A stretch of DNA of 64,000 nucleotides from Denitratimonas sp037478135. Its GTDB lineage: Bacteria > Pseudomonadota > Gammaproteobacteria > Xanthomonadales > Xanthomonadaceae. The DNA lies in NCBI RefSeq assembly GCF_037478135.1, contig NZ_JBBHDV010000011.1, positions 62,001 through 126,000 on the forward strand. Direction: 5' to 3'. Below the pieces are notes generated by a model that was not told where the DNA came from, did not search any database, and worked only from the letters and a program-made list of their open reading frames with translations. Position numbers and translations under genes: made by a program. This document shows, one piece after another, positions 54,178 through 63,840 of the stretch (position 1 is the stretch's first letter; each line of letters opens with the position of its first letter).

Positions 54178-54918
54178 TCAGATCGTCAGCCAGCGGCCGC
54201 CATCCACGCGCAGGATCTGGCCGGTGGTGTAGTTCGCCTGACCGAGCAGGAACACGGCGGCCTGCGCGACATCATCCGGTTCGCCGATGCGCTTGAGCGT
54301 GGTGCGTTCCAGTAGTGCGTCGCGCAATGCCGGGTCGCTCGGGGATTCGGGCCACAGGATGGCGCCCGGCGCGATTGCGTTGACCCGCACCTGCGGCCCC
54401 AGTTCGCGCGCCAGCGACAGCGTCAGCATCGACATCGCGGCCTTGGCCATGCAGTACACCGTGTGCTGCGCGAGCGGGCGTTCGGCGTAGACATCGGACA
54501 GGTTCAGGATCGCGCCATGCGATTCGCGCAGGTGGAAGGCGGCGGCCTGGGACAGGAAGAACGGCGCTTTGGCGTTGGAATCCATCAGCGCGTCCCACAT
54601 CGATTCGCGGGTTTCACCGACCGGTGTGGGGAAAAAGGCCGAGGCGTTGTTGACCAGCGCATCCAGCCGCCCGAAACGCAGCACGGTGCGTTCCACCAGC
54701 GCCGGCAGGCGTTCGATGTCGGACAGGTCGGCGCGCAGCAGCACGGTGCTGTTGCGGCGCTTTTCCTCCAGCGCATCCTGCAGCGCGGCCGCGTCGCTGG
54801 CGCTTTCGCGGTAGTGCAGGGCGAGGTCGTAGCCGGCGTCATGCAGGGCGGTGGCGATGGCGGCGCCAATGCGGCGTGCGGCGCCGGTGATCAGGGCAAC
54901 GGGACGGGGCTCATTCAT
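54178..54918 (-). CDS. Pteridine reductase (SDR family)
   Basis: A 246-residue SDR with the pteridine-reductase version of the cofactor loop, ITGAARRIGAA (about residues 10-20), NNASAFFPTPVG, LSDVYAERPLAQHTVYCMAKAAM (catalytic Tyr and Lys in YCMAK) and GAILWPE. The family reduces dihydrobiopterin or dihydrofolate with NADPH and can back up dihydrofolate reductase. The neighbourhood of folK and folB supports a folate role. The start at 54918 gives MNEPRPVALITGA; the frame is open to 55011. Confidence 0.87.
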   Translation of the reverse strand: MNEPRPVALITGAARRIGAAIATALHDAGYDLALHYRESASDAAALQDALEEKRRNSTVLLRADLSDIERLPALVERTVLRFGRLDALVNNASAFFPTPVGETRESMWDALMDSNAKAPFFLSQAAAFHLRESHGAILNLSDVYAERPLAQHTVYCMAKAAMSMLTLSLARELGPQVRVNAIAPGAILWPESPSDPALRDALLERTTLKRIGEPDDVAQAAVFLLGQANYTTGQILRVDGGRWLTI

Positions 54919-55009
54919 GCCGCCAACGATACCGGTTCGGCATGGCGCGAATCCATCGCGGCGCGGCTGGGCTGTGGTGCCGGCATGGATGCAGGCGCGG
55001 CGTCGTACC

Positions 55010-56230
55010 ATGGACGCCCTTTTCCACGCCGGAGTGGTGTACGTGCACGCCGATCTGCCTGAACCCGATGCCGCCGCCCGCGAACACAGCGCGCAGTTGT
55101 CGCAGCTGATCGCCCAGGTGATTTCCGCCGAGGGCGGGGCGATCCCGTTTTCGCGTTACATGGAGCTGGCGCTGTATGCGCCGGGGCTGGGTTACTACAG
55201 CGCCGGGGCGCAGAAATTCGGCCGCGCCGGGGATTTCGTGACCGCGCCGGAGCTGGGCCCGCTGTTCGCGCAATGCGTGGCGCAGGCGCTGGCGCCGGTG
55301 CTGCGGCAGCTGGGCGAGGGTGCTGAATTCCTCGAACTGGGCGGCGGCAGCGGCGCCTTCGCGCAGGATGTCTTGACCCATCTGGCGCTGCTGGATGCGT
55401 TGCCGGCGCGCTACGCGATCCTGGAGCCTTCGGCCGATCTGCGCGAACGCCAGCGCGAACGCCTCCATGACACCCTGCCGGCAGCGCTGTTTGAACGGGT
55501 GGAATGGATCAACGCTCCGCCCGAGGCACAGTGGCGCGGCGTGCTGTTCGCCAATGAAGTGCTGGATGCGCTGCCGACGCTGCGCTTTGCGTTGCACGAG
55601 GGCGAGGTGTTCGAGGAACACGTGGCGCAGGATGCCGATGGCCGCCTGCGGCGCACCGACCGCCCGGCCGACATGCTGCTGGCGGCGGCAGTGCGGCATC
55701 TGGAAAACAGTCTCGGCTCGCCGCTGCCGGACGGCTTCCGTTCCGAGGTGCTGGCGCAGCTGCCGTACTGGATCCAGGCGATTTCCGGAACGCTGCGCGA
55801 GGGCGCGATGCTGTTCGTGGATTACGGCCATCCGCGTCGGGATTTCTACGCGGCCCAGCGTGCCGGCGGTACCTTGCGCGGCTATTACCGGCACCGCTTG
55901 GTGGAGGATCCGTTCCTGTGGCCGGGCCTGACCGATCTGACCGCATCGGTGGATTTCACCGCGCTGGCTGAGGCCGGCAGCGGCGCCGGTTTCGAACTGG
56001 CCGGTTACACCTCGCAGGCCGGTTTCCTGTTCGGCAACGAGCTGGCGCAGTGCTTCCAGACCCTGCACGACCTGGCGCCCGACGAGGCCACGCGATACGC
56101 CCTCTCGCAGCAGGTCAAGCAGCTGACCCTGCCGGGTGCGATGGGGGATGCCTTCCAGGCGATGGGCTTTGCCCGGGGCGTGGATTTCGGTCACGCCTTC
56201 CTGCAGGGCGACCTGCGCTGGCGGCTGTGA
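55010..56230 (+). CDS. Class I SAM-dependent methyltransferase, MidA/NDUFAF7-like
   Basis: A 406-residue protein of the MidA/NDUFAF7 (DUF185) family. It shows GAIPFSRYMELALYAPGLGYYSAG (about residues 45-68), GDFVTAPELGPLFAQ, the SAM-binding FLELGGGSGAFA (about 106-117) and LFANEVLDALP. Eukaryotic NDUFAF7 methylates an arginine of respiratory complex I; bacterial substrates are not established. The start at 55010 is the first ATG; GTG codons at 55034 or 55043 could also serve. It is divergent from the pteridine reductase. Confidence 0.88.
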   Translation: MDALFHAGVVYVHADLPEPDAAAREHSAQLSQLIAQVISAEGGAIPFSRYMELALYAPGLGYYSAGAQKFGRAGDFVTAPELGPLFAQCVAQALAPVLRQLGEGAEFLELGGGSGAFAQDVLTHLALLDALPARYAILEPSADLRERQRERLHDTLPAALFERVEWINAPPEAQWRGVLFANEVLDALPTLRFALHEGEVFEEHVAQDADGRLRRTDRPADMLLAAAVRHLENSLGSPLPDGFRSEVLAQLPYWIQAISGTLREGAMLFVDYGHPRRDFYAAQRAGGTLRGYYRHRLVEDPFLWPGLTDLTASVDFTALAEAGSGAGFELAGYTSQAGFLFGNELAQCFQTLHDLAPDEATRYALSQQVKQLTLPGAMGDAFQAMGFARGVDFGHAFLQGDLRWRL

Positions 56231-56619
56231 TGCGGGCATTGCGCTGGCCGAAATGCTGGCTGGCGCTGTGGCTGGGCGCGATTGCCGCGGTGATCGTGCT
56301 GTCGCTGGTGCCGCCGCCACCGATGCCGGCGCAAACGCCACATCATTTTGACAAGCTGCTGCACTTTGGCGCGTATTTCGCGCTGATGTTCGCGGCGGTG
56401 CAGCTGTTTGCGCGGCTCCGCGTCCTGCTGCCGGTAGCGCTGGCGCTGGCTGCGCTGGGCGTGCTGATGGAGCTGGCCCAGGCGATGCTGGTGCCGCATC
56501 TGCGCATGCTCGATGTCTGGGATGCACTGGCCAATGCCGCCGGGGTGCTGGCGGCGCTGCTGCTGGCGAACACGCCGCTGGCCACCTGGTTGCAGCGGCT
56601 GGAACGGCGCATCGCCTGA
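56230..56619 (+). CDS. VanZ-like membrane protein
   Basis: A 129-residue protein with four predicted membrane helices. HFDKLLHFGAYFALMFA (around residues 37-53) and LMELAQAMLVPHLRMLDVWDALANAAGVLAALL are the VanZ-family pattern. Its start shares a base with the stop of the preceding gene (TGATG), so the two are translated together. Function in this setting is unknown; VanZ itself gives low-level teicoplanin resistance, but most relatives are unrelated to antibiotics. Confidence 0.85.
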   Translation: MRALRWPKCWLALWLGAIAAVIVLSLVPPPPMPAQTPHHFDKLLHFGAYFALMFAAVQLFARLRVLLPVALALAALGVLMELAQAMLVPHLRMLDVWDALANAAGVLAALLLANTPLATWLQRLERRIA

Positions 56620-56668
56620 CACGCCGTTCCCGTCGATCCGTGCCGGGCGGGCACGGATTTAAGTGGCG

Positions 56669-57835
56669 TCAGTAGGTGTAGGTGGAGGGCTCGCCGTCCT
56701 TGGGCGGCGGCGTAAGCTGTACCTGGCGCAGGGCTTCATCGGGCAGTGAATAGGCGTTGGCCAGATGCTCGGGTTCGCTGACGATTTCCGGGAACAGCGT
56801 GCCTTGCAGGGTCTGCACCGCGAAGATTTCCTCGACCCCGCCGGTGAACTTCAGGAACGCCACGGTGTTGCCGTTCTCGATGTTGACGGCCCACACGCCG
56901 GAGAGCCGGTCGCTGTTGTCGTCGGTGATCGGGATGTCGGTAAACGGGTTGCTGGCGCGCAGTTGGGACAGCCCGATGAAGGCCAGCGGCCCCATGAAAT
57001 CCATGCCGCGGGCAAAGCCGGGTACGCGGCCGACGTCGGTGCGCTCGCCGCTGACCGGATCCACCCGGACCAGTGCGCCGCGGCCCGACTCCAGCACCCA
57101 GAGCTGGTCGCGGTACCAGCGTGGCGAGTGCGGCATCGACAGCCCCTCGCACAGCACGCGCTCGCCCTCCAGGTCGATCAAGAGGCCGCCGTTGCGCTTG
57201 TTCTTGCGCCAGCCGCCGGGTGTGTTGGTGTTGCCCAGCGCGGTGACATAACGCGGCTGGCCGTCGCGCATCGCCAGGCCGTTGAGGTGGCAGCGGTCTT
57301 CCGGCGCGTAGTGGCTGACGAAGGAGGGGCGCCAGCGCGGCACGAAGCTGGAGCGGTTGTCGAGCGTGCACAGGCAGGAGAACAGGGTGTTGACGAACCA
57401 CAATTCACCATCGGCGGCCCAGGCCATTTCGTGGATGTCGATGGCGCCGGTGATGTGCCCGCGCCGCGCCATGTAGACCGCGTCGTGGCGTGGCGGGTCT
57501 TCCAGCTTGGGCGCCATGTCCGGCATGTTGTGGAACTCGCTGATTTCCAGATTCGAGCCCAGCGCCAGGCGGCCGCTGTCGGTGGCCATGCCCATCGGCC
57601 GGTTGAAGCTGCGGAAATGGGTGTTGATCGCGGTACCATCGGGCCGCAGCAGCACCAGCTTGCCGGCCTGATAGGTGCTGACCGCCAGCGAGCTGTGGAA
57701 ATGCCGCAGCACGTCGGGGAAGTTGCTGGTGTGGACGCTGGCCAAGGCCTGTTCGGACAGTGGCACCGCCCCATTGGCGGGTGCCGCGTCGGCGTTCTTT
57801 GGGGTGTCGGGGTTCTGGCCGTAGGTGTCGCTCAT
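56669..57835 (-). CDS. TIGR03032 family protein
   Basis: A 388-residue soluble protein of the TIGR03032/DUF4915 family, recognised from SLAVSTYQAGKLVLLRPDG, NTHFRSFNRPMGMA, LWFVNTLFSCLCTLD and FVPRWRPSFVSHYAPEDRCHLNGLA. The fold is expected to be a beta-propeller. The function is not known. It lies 40 bp after an acetyltransferase gene on the same strand and is probably co-transcribed. Confidence 0.85.
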   Translation of the reverse strand: MSDTYGQNPDTPKNADAAPANGAVPLSEQALASVHTSNFPDVLRHFHSSLAVSTYQAGKLVLLRPDGTAINTHFRSFNRPMGMATDSGRLALGSNLEISEFHNMPDMAPKLEDPPRHDAVYMARRGHITGAIDIHEMAWAADGELWFVNTLFSCLCTLDNRSSFVPRWRPSFVSHYAPEDRCHLNGLAMRDGQPRYVTALGNTNTPGGWRKNKRNGGLLIDLEGERVLCEGLSMPHSPRWYRDQLWVLESGRGALVRVDPVSGERTDVGRVPGFARGMDFMGPLAFIGLSQLRASNPFTDIPITDDNSDRLSGVWAVNIENGNTVAFLKFTGGVEEIFAVQTLQGTLFPEIVSEPEHLANAYSLPDEALRQVQLTPPPKDGEPSTYTY

Positions 57836-57875
57836 GCCGGGTTCCGGGCTGATGGTTCAAGGAATTGGGGCAGCA

Positions 57876-58451
57876 TCATTTCAGTTTCGCACCGCGGAAG
57901 TAATGGGCGCGGACATCCAGCCCACGCGGACTCTTGCCGATGTAGGAAAAACGCGGGTTGACCCATTCGGCCTTGCGCCCGACGCTGCCGAAGCGGTCGT
58001 TTTCCAGCTCCAGCAGGATGCCGATGCAGGGGAAACCGTTGTCGCGCGCGTGCTCCCCGAGCACCTCGCAGGAGCGTGACAGCAGGCTGCCGATCAGCCG
58101 CGTGCGGCGCCATTTGGGCGCGATGAAGCCGCGCCAGAAGTACATCGGCTGACCCAGCTGCGGCGGCGTCATCGGATAGGCGGTGCAGACCCCGGCGATG
58201 GCTCCGCCCGCATCGCGCGCCAGCAGCACCACCTGCGCCAGACGGGCACGGGCCTGGGCTTCGTTCGGTATGGCGTTGTGTTCCTTCCAGAACGCCAGCA
58301 GTTCGTCGGCATCGGTCGGCGTGATCGCTGGCCAGATGCGGATCAGTTCGAAGCGGCTGGTTTGCGGTGCAGCGGTATCGTTATGGGTTGATGTCACGAC
58401 GGCGATGTCCTTGCGGGGAAGCCTCCGGGTATGAAGGACAACGATGGCCAT
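57876..58451 (-). CDS. GNAT-like acetyltransferase
   Basis: A 191-residue protein with the layout of GNAT acyltransferases: AQVVLLARDAGGAIAGVCTAYPM (strand pair), RGFIAPKWRRTRLIGSLLSRSCEVL in the place of the acetyl-CoA loop, although the usual RxxGxG/A is weakly conserved, and FYLEN-like GILLELENDRFGSVGRKAEW. The substrate is unknown. The ATG at 58451 is used; later starts are possible. Confidence 0.68.
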   Translation of the reverse strand: MAIVVLHTRRLPRKDIAVVTSTHNDTAAPQTSRFELIRIWPAITPTDADELLAFWKEHNAIPNEAQARARLAQVVLLARDAGGAIAGVCTAYPMTPPQLGQPMYFWRGFIAPKWRRTRLIGSLLSRSCEVLGEHARDNGFPCIGILLELENDRFGSVGRKAEWVNPRFSYIGKSPRGLDVRAHYFRGAKLK

Positions 58452-58664
58452 CCTTCCCCTGTAAGCGGAAGCAGGTTACTAGAGATTGGTGTGCCGCCCG
58501 GCATCAGTGACCGACGGGTGCGGGCGGAAGATGGGGAATGAGTCGGGACGCGCTTCGCGTTGGTGAGTTTCGGGCGAATGTATCGCAATGCCCCGCGTCT
58601 GCGCAGCCGTGCCGACGGCCAGTGCCTGCGTGGTCGCGGTTGCGGCTTGCGTCGAGTCGGCGTT

Positions 58665-58696
58665 GCAGCGGGCAGGGGATGCATCCTGCCCGCTGC
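58665..58696 (-). terminator. Strong hairpin after the beta-helix gene
   Basis: GCAGCGGGCAGG (58665-58676) pairs perfectly with CCTGCCCGCTGC (58685-58696). It follows the stop at 58718 by 22 bp. No T-run, but the stem is very stable. The rest of 58452-58717 holds no gene. Confidence 0.5.
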
Positions 58697-58717
58697 GTGT
58701 TCAAGCCAGGCGTGTGA

Positions 58718-60415
58718 TCAGTCCTGCTCGAACCCGTCCGCAAAAATCTCGGGATTGAGTTTCCATTCCACCGCGCCGATATCGGCCTGGGTGCCGATCA
58801 CGCGCGGGAAGCCTTCCCCACGCTGGTCGTATGAGCCGCTCAGTCCCTCGATCCCACCCTTGTCTATCACCGGGCTGTCGGGGTTCGGCATCATGGTCTG
58901 GGTCATGCCGCCGTTGTCCGCCAGCGAGCCGAGCCGCACCGACTCCAGCCCGCCGAAGTTGCCGGTGGGCCAGGTGATGCCGGAATGAATCCAGTTGCGG
59001 AAGTTCCGGGTGCCGACCACGGTGGCGGTACCGCTGTCCGGCTCGCGTACGCCCAGGTCGGACATCATAGAGGTGCCGCTGGTGGAGTTGATCAGGTGGT
59101 TTCCAGCGATGATGGAACTGGTCATTGTCAGAGTGACGCCCTGATCCAGCGTGATTCCGGCTCCGTATTTCTCGTCGTTCGCGTTCTTTTCGGTGTTGCC
59201 GCTGATGGTGGAGCTGCGGATCACCGCATTCTGCCCCAGTGACAAGGCGCCACCGTATTTGACCGAATTGTCGGTCTGGTTGTTGGCGATCGTGCTCAAC
59301 TTCAGCTCCAGCGCGTCGCCAGAGGCGGTAGAGCTGGCAAGCGAAATGGCAGCGCCGCCTGCAAAAACGGCGCCGGAGCCCTGAATGGCGTTGTCGTTCA
59401 GCGTGGAATACTTCATCGTACTGACGTTTTCGCCTTCCAGTCGGATTCCACCACCCACCGCACGTACCGCTGTGGCAGAGCCTGCTACGACGGCTTTGTT
59501 CTTGCGGACGATGGAATACTTGCCAATCACGCTGTCGGCATGGATGCCGCCGCCGGAAGCGACGGTGCCATCCCCGGTAATCTGCGCGGTATTGTTTTCA
59601 ATCAGCCCGCCGGACATCTGCACGAATGGCGCATGGATTCCGCCGCCTTCCGCGTTTCCGCGCGCACTGCGCGCGGTTGAACCGGAAACCCGGCCGCCAT
59701 CGTTGAGCGTGACGGACTCGGCCGCAAAGATCGCGCCGCCTTGCACGAGGGGCGAACCCGAGGTGGACGTGTTGCGCGCTTCGCAGTATTTCACCTGCGC
59801 CTGATTGGTCAGCCCCACGCTGCCGTCGGACAGGATGCAACCACCCCGCGTGGGACTGGCGCTGCTGCTGGATGTGACGCGGCCGTTTCGCACCGTGAGT
59901 CCGTCCAGGGTAAGGGTCCCGGTGCCGTTGTGGACCAGAGGGCGGATCTGGTTGTTGCCGCTGATGCCGTATTTCTTTTCCGGATTGCCCTTCAGCGTCA
60001 GGTTGTCGACCGAGGTGACGATGGAGGAGGCCAGCGTGATGTTGCAGTTCAGTCCCGACAGGTCCACCACATCGCCCGAGGCGGCGAAACCGATCGCTGC
60101 ACGCAGACTGCCGCCGCCGGAATCGTTGCAGTTGGTGACGGTGATGGTGGCTTTCGGGCTTGCGTCAGCGGATTCCGCCCGCCGCTTTGCAGCAAGCTCC
60201 ATGAAGTAGGGCAGGTCACGTGGTACGGCGATGCCGGCTTCCGCGGCTCTGCGCATCAGGGCAGCGGCCGGGCCGTGATCATCCGATGACAGCGGCGATG
60301 GGGCATCCGGCGCCGCCAGGACCTGGGTGGTCGCCAGGCCGAGTGCCAGGCTCAGTGCCAATGTGATTGGTTTGCGTGGCGCCGTGCGGTACCGGGTGGG
60401 AAGGTGGTTGTGCAT
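58718..60415 (-). CDS. Exported right-handed beta-helix protein
   Basis: A 565-residue exported protein. The signal peptide (about residues 1-34, TLALSLALGLATTQVLA) precedes a region containing ITVTNCNDSGGGSLRAAIGFA, the motif that opens polymorphic-outer-membrane/CSLREA-type beta-helix proteins. Many GG-I-x-N-N repeats (GGGIHAPFVQMSGGLIENNTA, YGGALSLGQNAVIRSSTISGN) indicate stacked beta-helix coils. The end has the choice-of-anchor pattern SPVIDKGG, DQRGEGFPRV and DIGAVEW. The last residues are NPEIFADGFEQD, similar to the end of the protease at 9172. The start at 60415 follows GGAGAG. Role unknown; probably surface or secreted. Confidence 0.84.
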   Translation of the reverse strand: MHNHLPTRYRTAPRKPITLALSLALGLATTQVLAAPDAPSPLSSDDHGPAAALMRRAAEAGIAVPRDLPYFMELAAKRRAESADASPKATITVTNCNDSGGGSLRAAIGFAASGDVVDLSGLNCNITLASSIVTSVDNLTLKGNPEKKYGISGNNQIRPLVHNGTGTLTLDGLTVRNGRVTSSSSASPTRGGCILSDGSVGLTNQAQVKYCEARNTSTSGSPLVQGGAIFAAESVTLNDGGRVSGSTARSARGNAEGGGIHAPFVQMSGGLIENNTAQITGDGTVASGGGIHADSVIGKYSIVRKNKAVVAGSATAVRAVGGGIRLEGENVSTMKYSTLNDNAIQGSGAVFAGGAAISLASSTASGDALELKLSTIANNQTDNSVKYGGALSLGQNAVIRSSTISGNTEKNANDEKYGAGITLDQGVTLTMTSSIIAGNHLINSTSGTSMMSDLGVREPDSGTATVVGTRNFRNWIHSGITWPTGNFGGLESVRLGSLADNGGMTQTMMPNPDSPVIDKGGIEGLSGSYDQRGEGFPRVIGTQADIGAVEWKLNPEIFADGFEQD

Positions 60416-60764
60416 GGGTACGTTCTCTCCGTGATTCTGGGGGGTGTGACTCGTTCCGCTGTCCCGGCCGGTATCAACCAGACCAGGCCTGCTTGCGGCA
60501 GGTCTGCCGATACGTGCGGCATGCGGGGCGGGCGGTGGCGAGCAGGTGGGTGCCTGCAACCCGGTCACTCCCGACGGCGGTTGCCGGCCGAATCGTCGGG
60601 TGTCTCCGGAGTACCGGAAGCCGGGACAGCCTTCTGGTACAGGGACGGATACGGGAAAAGGACCGGAAACCGGACATCCGTCACGATTGGGTGCTGTCGG
60701 AACCTTGACGGGTGTCGGGAGCGGCTCATACGGTGCCCATCCTCTGAAGCTTCCCGGAACCGAT
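60416..60764. other. Divergent intergenic region
   Basis: A 349-bp gap between divergent genes, so it should contain promoters for both. No clear -10/-35 pair, repeat or small gene is visible apart from ribosome binding bases before each start. Confidence 0.6.
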
Positions 60765-61436
60765 ATGGCCACGATCCTTATCACCGGTGCTAACCGTGGC
60801 ATCGGACTCGCACTGACCCGGCTCTACCGCGCCCGCGGTGATGACGTGATTGCCGTGTGCAGACGCTCCAGTGAGGAACTGGATGCCACCGGCGCGCGGG
60901 TGGAAGCCGGTGTTGACATGGCGAATGCCTCCGTTGTCTCAGGCCTGACACAGCGACTGGGCGATGCCCGTATCGACGTGCTGATCCTGAACGCGGGCAT
61001 CTTCACCAACGAAGTGCTCGGTGCGCTGGACGAGGCGGCGTTCGATGCCATCCGCCGCCAGTTCGAGGTCAACACGCTGGGCCCCCTGCGCGTGGTGGAA
61101 GCAGTACGCGGGAATCTGGTGGACGGTGGCCGCATCGGCATCATCACCAGCCGCATGGGTTCGATGGCCGACAACGGCTCGGGCGGCTATTACGGCTATC
61201 GCGCTTCCAAGACAGCGGTCAATGCCGTGGGCAAATCATTGGCCGTTGATCTGGCGCCGCGTGGCATCGCGGTGGCGTTGCTGCACCCGGGCTTTGTCGC
61301 CACCGAAATGGTCGGTGGCAAGGGCGATGTGTCGCCGGAACAGGCGGCGCAGGGGCTGGCCGAGCGTCTGGATGGACTGACCCTGTCACACAGTGGCAGC
61401 TTCTGGCACGCCAACGGCAGCCTGCTGCCCTGGTGA
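60765..61436 (+). CDS. Short-chain dehydrogenase, CsgA-like
   Basis: A 223-residue SDR with TGANRGIG (about residues 7-14), LNAGIF, FEVNTLGPLRVVEA, ITSRMGSMADNGSGGYYGYRASKTAVN (Ser, Tyr and Lys of the active site) and LHPGFVATEM. It is shorter at the C-terminus than classical SDRs, as in the CsgA/sniffer-like group. Substrate unknown. The frame is open upstream to 60546 through sequence without family similarity. It converges on the sensor gene. Confidence 0.85.
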   Translation: MATILITGANRGIGLALTRLYRARGDDVIAVCRRSSEELDATGARVEAGVDMANASVVSGLTQRLGDARIDVLILNAGIFTNEVLGALDEAAFDAIRRQFEVNTLGPLRVVEAVRGNLVDGGRIGIITSRMGSMADNGSGGYYGYRASKTAVNAVGKSLAVDLAPRGIAVALLHPGFVATEMVGGKGDVSPEQAAQGLAERLDGLTLSHSGSFWHANGSLLPW

Positions 61437-61467
61437 TCCTGCGGGCGCCACTGCGTCAGGCGCGGAC

Positions 61468-63840
61468 CTACTTCGGCTTTGGGACAGGGCGCGACGGGCT
61501 GCGCTGCCAGCTCGCATCCAGCAGCAGGATCAGGGCCAGCAGTGTGCTTACCAGCCACACCCACGGGCGCTGGTACCACGGCGCGGGACGCACGATCTCC
61601 AGCTCCACGGCGGTTCTTGGCCAGGAATCACCTTCGTTCCTGGCCTGCAGTTGGAAGGTGTGCTCTCCCCACGGGATGCTCGGATAGACGATGCTGCGGT
61701 GGGTGCCGGCCTCGATCCAGCTCTCGTTGACCCCGGAAAGGCGGAAGCGGAAACGCAGCTGTTCCGGATCGGACAGGTTGATCGCGGTGTAGCTGATTTC
61801 GATGTTGCCGGCCGATGGGGGCAGGCGCAGTGGGCGCCGCGGATCGTGCGCGACGCCGGCCACGGCGACATGTTCGATATGCGGAGGTGGCGGGCGTGTC
61901 TCCGGCTTGTCGTAGTCATCCGGGGCAAGTACCGCGAAACCTTCGACCAGGGTGTACCAGAATCGGCCGCGGGTGTCGGAGATGCAGGTGGATTGGGTGC
62001 CGCCATTGATCTCCGAAGGGATCAGGCCATCGTTGGTGCTGAAGCGCACCGATTGCGTCATGTCCAGCCCGGTGGCGGTGGGCAACAGCATCGACACGCC
62101 CAGGTTGCCGCCTACCCACAGACGGCCACGCCGGTCTTCCATGATGCAGGAGACCGTGTCGTCGAACAGGCCGTTGTCCTGGTCGTAGACCTGCAGTTGA
62201 CCACCCGCGATGCGGTTCAGTCCGCTGCCATAGGTGCCGATCCACAGCGTGCCGTCGTCGCTTTCGTGCAGGGTCCGGGAAAAGTGCAGCGAAGGGTGAT
62301 CGCTGCTGGACCAACGTTCCGCGACTGTGCCCCGATCCAGGCGAACGGCGCCTTCGGTGCCGATAAACCAGTGCCCGCCGGCGCGCGATGCCACCACCCG
62401 GCGTACCGTCATGCCTTCCAGGGCGGCTACGGGTTCCGAATCGAGCATTCGACCGTCTTTGTCCAGCTGGAGCAGGTAAGTGCTCCTCCAGACCGAAACC
62501 AGCAGCTGGTCCGGGGTCGGCGAGAAAATGGCGTAGATCGGGTGATTGCCGGCCCAGTGGGCGGTGATCCCGTCCGGGAGGATCTGGCCGGGGGCGATGC
62601 GCGACAATGCACCGCTTTCGGCACCCAGCCAAACGGTCCCGTCTGGCGCGGTGTACAGGGTGTCGATACAGCGCAAGGGGTCGCCAGACGGCGCGATCCA
62701 GTGTGTCACGCGGCCATCGGCGTGCCAGTGGCGCAGACCCTTGCAGGCGAGCGCGAAGATCATTCCGCCGTTCCCGCTCATCGTGACCGAACGACCAGGG
62801 GCGCGCATGTCGAACTCTTCGGAGGAGAGGGTTCCGATCCATGGGGTGTGGACACGCAGCACGCCACGATTCTGGGTGCCGACCCAGATGTTGCCCTCGC
62901 TGTCTTCGGTGATGTGGGACGGAATGAAGGGCGCGATATCGGCAATCGATTCATGGCGGCCGTCGGCATGCACCCGAAGGATCCGGCCATCATACAGCGC
63001 GACCAGCAGGGTGCCGTCTCGTGCCGGAAACATGCCTTCCACCGGACCCAGCCCGAACGCGCGCCATGTCCGGTCGGCAAGGGTGTAGTGGTACAGATCG
63101 ACGCCACTGCCGATGTAGGCACCGTCCGGGGTGGATTGGATGTGATTCAGGTCGTCGACATCCTCCGGCGCCGGGATCGGGTCCAGGCCGTTCCCGGTGT
63201 AGTGCAGGAGGTGGTGGGGCGTGAGGACCAGCATCCCGCCGACTGCATCCGGGAGCGTGGCGCTGATGATCGACTCTCCCATGTCCTGAAGCGTGCGGGC
63301 CTGCAACGAATCCATGTCCACCCGCCACAAGCCGACATTGGTGGACAACCAGATCGCCTCGTCACCCTGGCGGATGTTGTTCACCCGGCAACGTCGCCGG
63401 CAGATGTCCAGCTGCAGGAAGCGGCCATTGGCCAGCACGCTGATTCCGGCATCCTCGGTGCCGAGCCACAGCCGTTCGCGGTCATCCTCGAACAGCGAGA
63501 TGATGCGGTTGCTGGCCGGACCCTTGGCCTCGACACTTGGGCCGTTTCCCATGGCCACGCCGATGTCGGCGGAAAAGTGGCTGAAGCGGTGGCCGTCGAA
63601 CCGGGCCAGACCGCCGAAAGTGCCGATCCAGAGGTAACCATCGGCCGTCTGCAGCAATCTGGTGACCGCGTTGAGCGGCAGCCCGTGCTCGCTGGTGAAG
63701 TTGCGGAGCACCGGCGCAAGCTCGGGCCGCATGATCGCTGCCGATTGCGTCAGCGTGGGGATGTCGTCTTTCGCGGCAACGGTCGTCACCGACAGCAGCA
63801 ACTGCATCAACAGGGCGATCCGGGCGACAGGTGCGTGCAT
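61468..63840 (-). CDS. Periplasmic two-component-type propeller sensor without output domain
   Basis: A 790-residue protein. A signal peptide (MHAPVARIALLMQLLLSVTTVAA) leads into about fourteen Reg_prop repeats forming two beta-propellers (LLQTADGYLWIGTFGGLARFDGHRF is typical). A Y_Y_Y domain follows at about residues 675-740 (ISYTAINLSDPEQLRFRFRLSG), then one membrane helix (VWLVSTLLALILLLDAS), and the protein ends about 15 residues later. In relatives this helix is followed by a GGDEF, histidine kinase or DNA-binding domain. Here there is none. The start at 63840 gives the signal peptide; the frame is open to 63987. Confidence 0.85.
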   Translation of the reverse strand: MHAPVARIALLMQLLLSVTTVAAKDDIPTLTQSAAIMRPELAPVLRNFTSEHGLPLNAVTRLLQTADGYLWIGTFGGLARFDGHRFSHFSADIGVAMGNGPSVEAKGPASNRIISLFEDDRERLWLGTEDAGISVLANGRFLQLDICRRRCRVNNIRQGDEAIWLSTNVGLWRVDMDSLQARTLQDMGESIISATLPDAVGGMLVLTPHHLLHYTGNGLDPIPAPEDVDDLNHIQSTPDGAYIGSGVDLYHYTLADRTWRAFGLGPVEGMFPARDGTLLVALYDGRILRVHADGRHESIADIAPFIPSHITEDSEGNIWVGTQNRGVLRVHTPWIGTLSSEEFDMRAPGRSVTMSGNGGMIFALACKGLRHWHADGRVTHWIAPSGDPLRCIDTLYTAPDGTVWLGAESGALSRIAPGQILPDGITAHWAGNHPIYAIFSPTPDQLLVSVWRSTYLLQLDKDGRMLDSEPVAALEGMTVRRVVASRAGGHWFIGTEGAVRLDRGTVAERWSSSDHPSLHFSRTLHESDDGTLWIGTYGSGLNRIAGGQLQVYDQDNGLFDDTVSCIMEDRRGRLWVGGNLGVSMLLPTATGLDMTQSVRFSTNDGLIPSEINGGTQSTCISDTRGRFWYTLVEGFAVLAPDDYDKPETRPPPPHIEHVAVAGVAHDPRRPLRLPPSAGNIEISYTAINLSDPEQLRFRFRLSGVNESWIEAGTHRSIVYPSIPWGEHTFQLQARNEGDSWPRTAVELEIVRPAPWYQRPWVWLVSTLLALILLLDASWQRSPSRPVPKPK

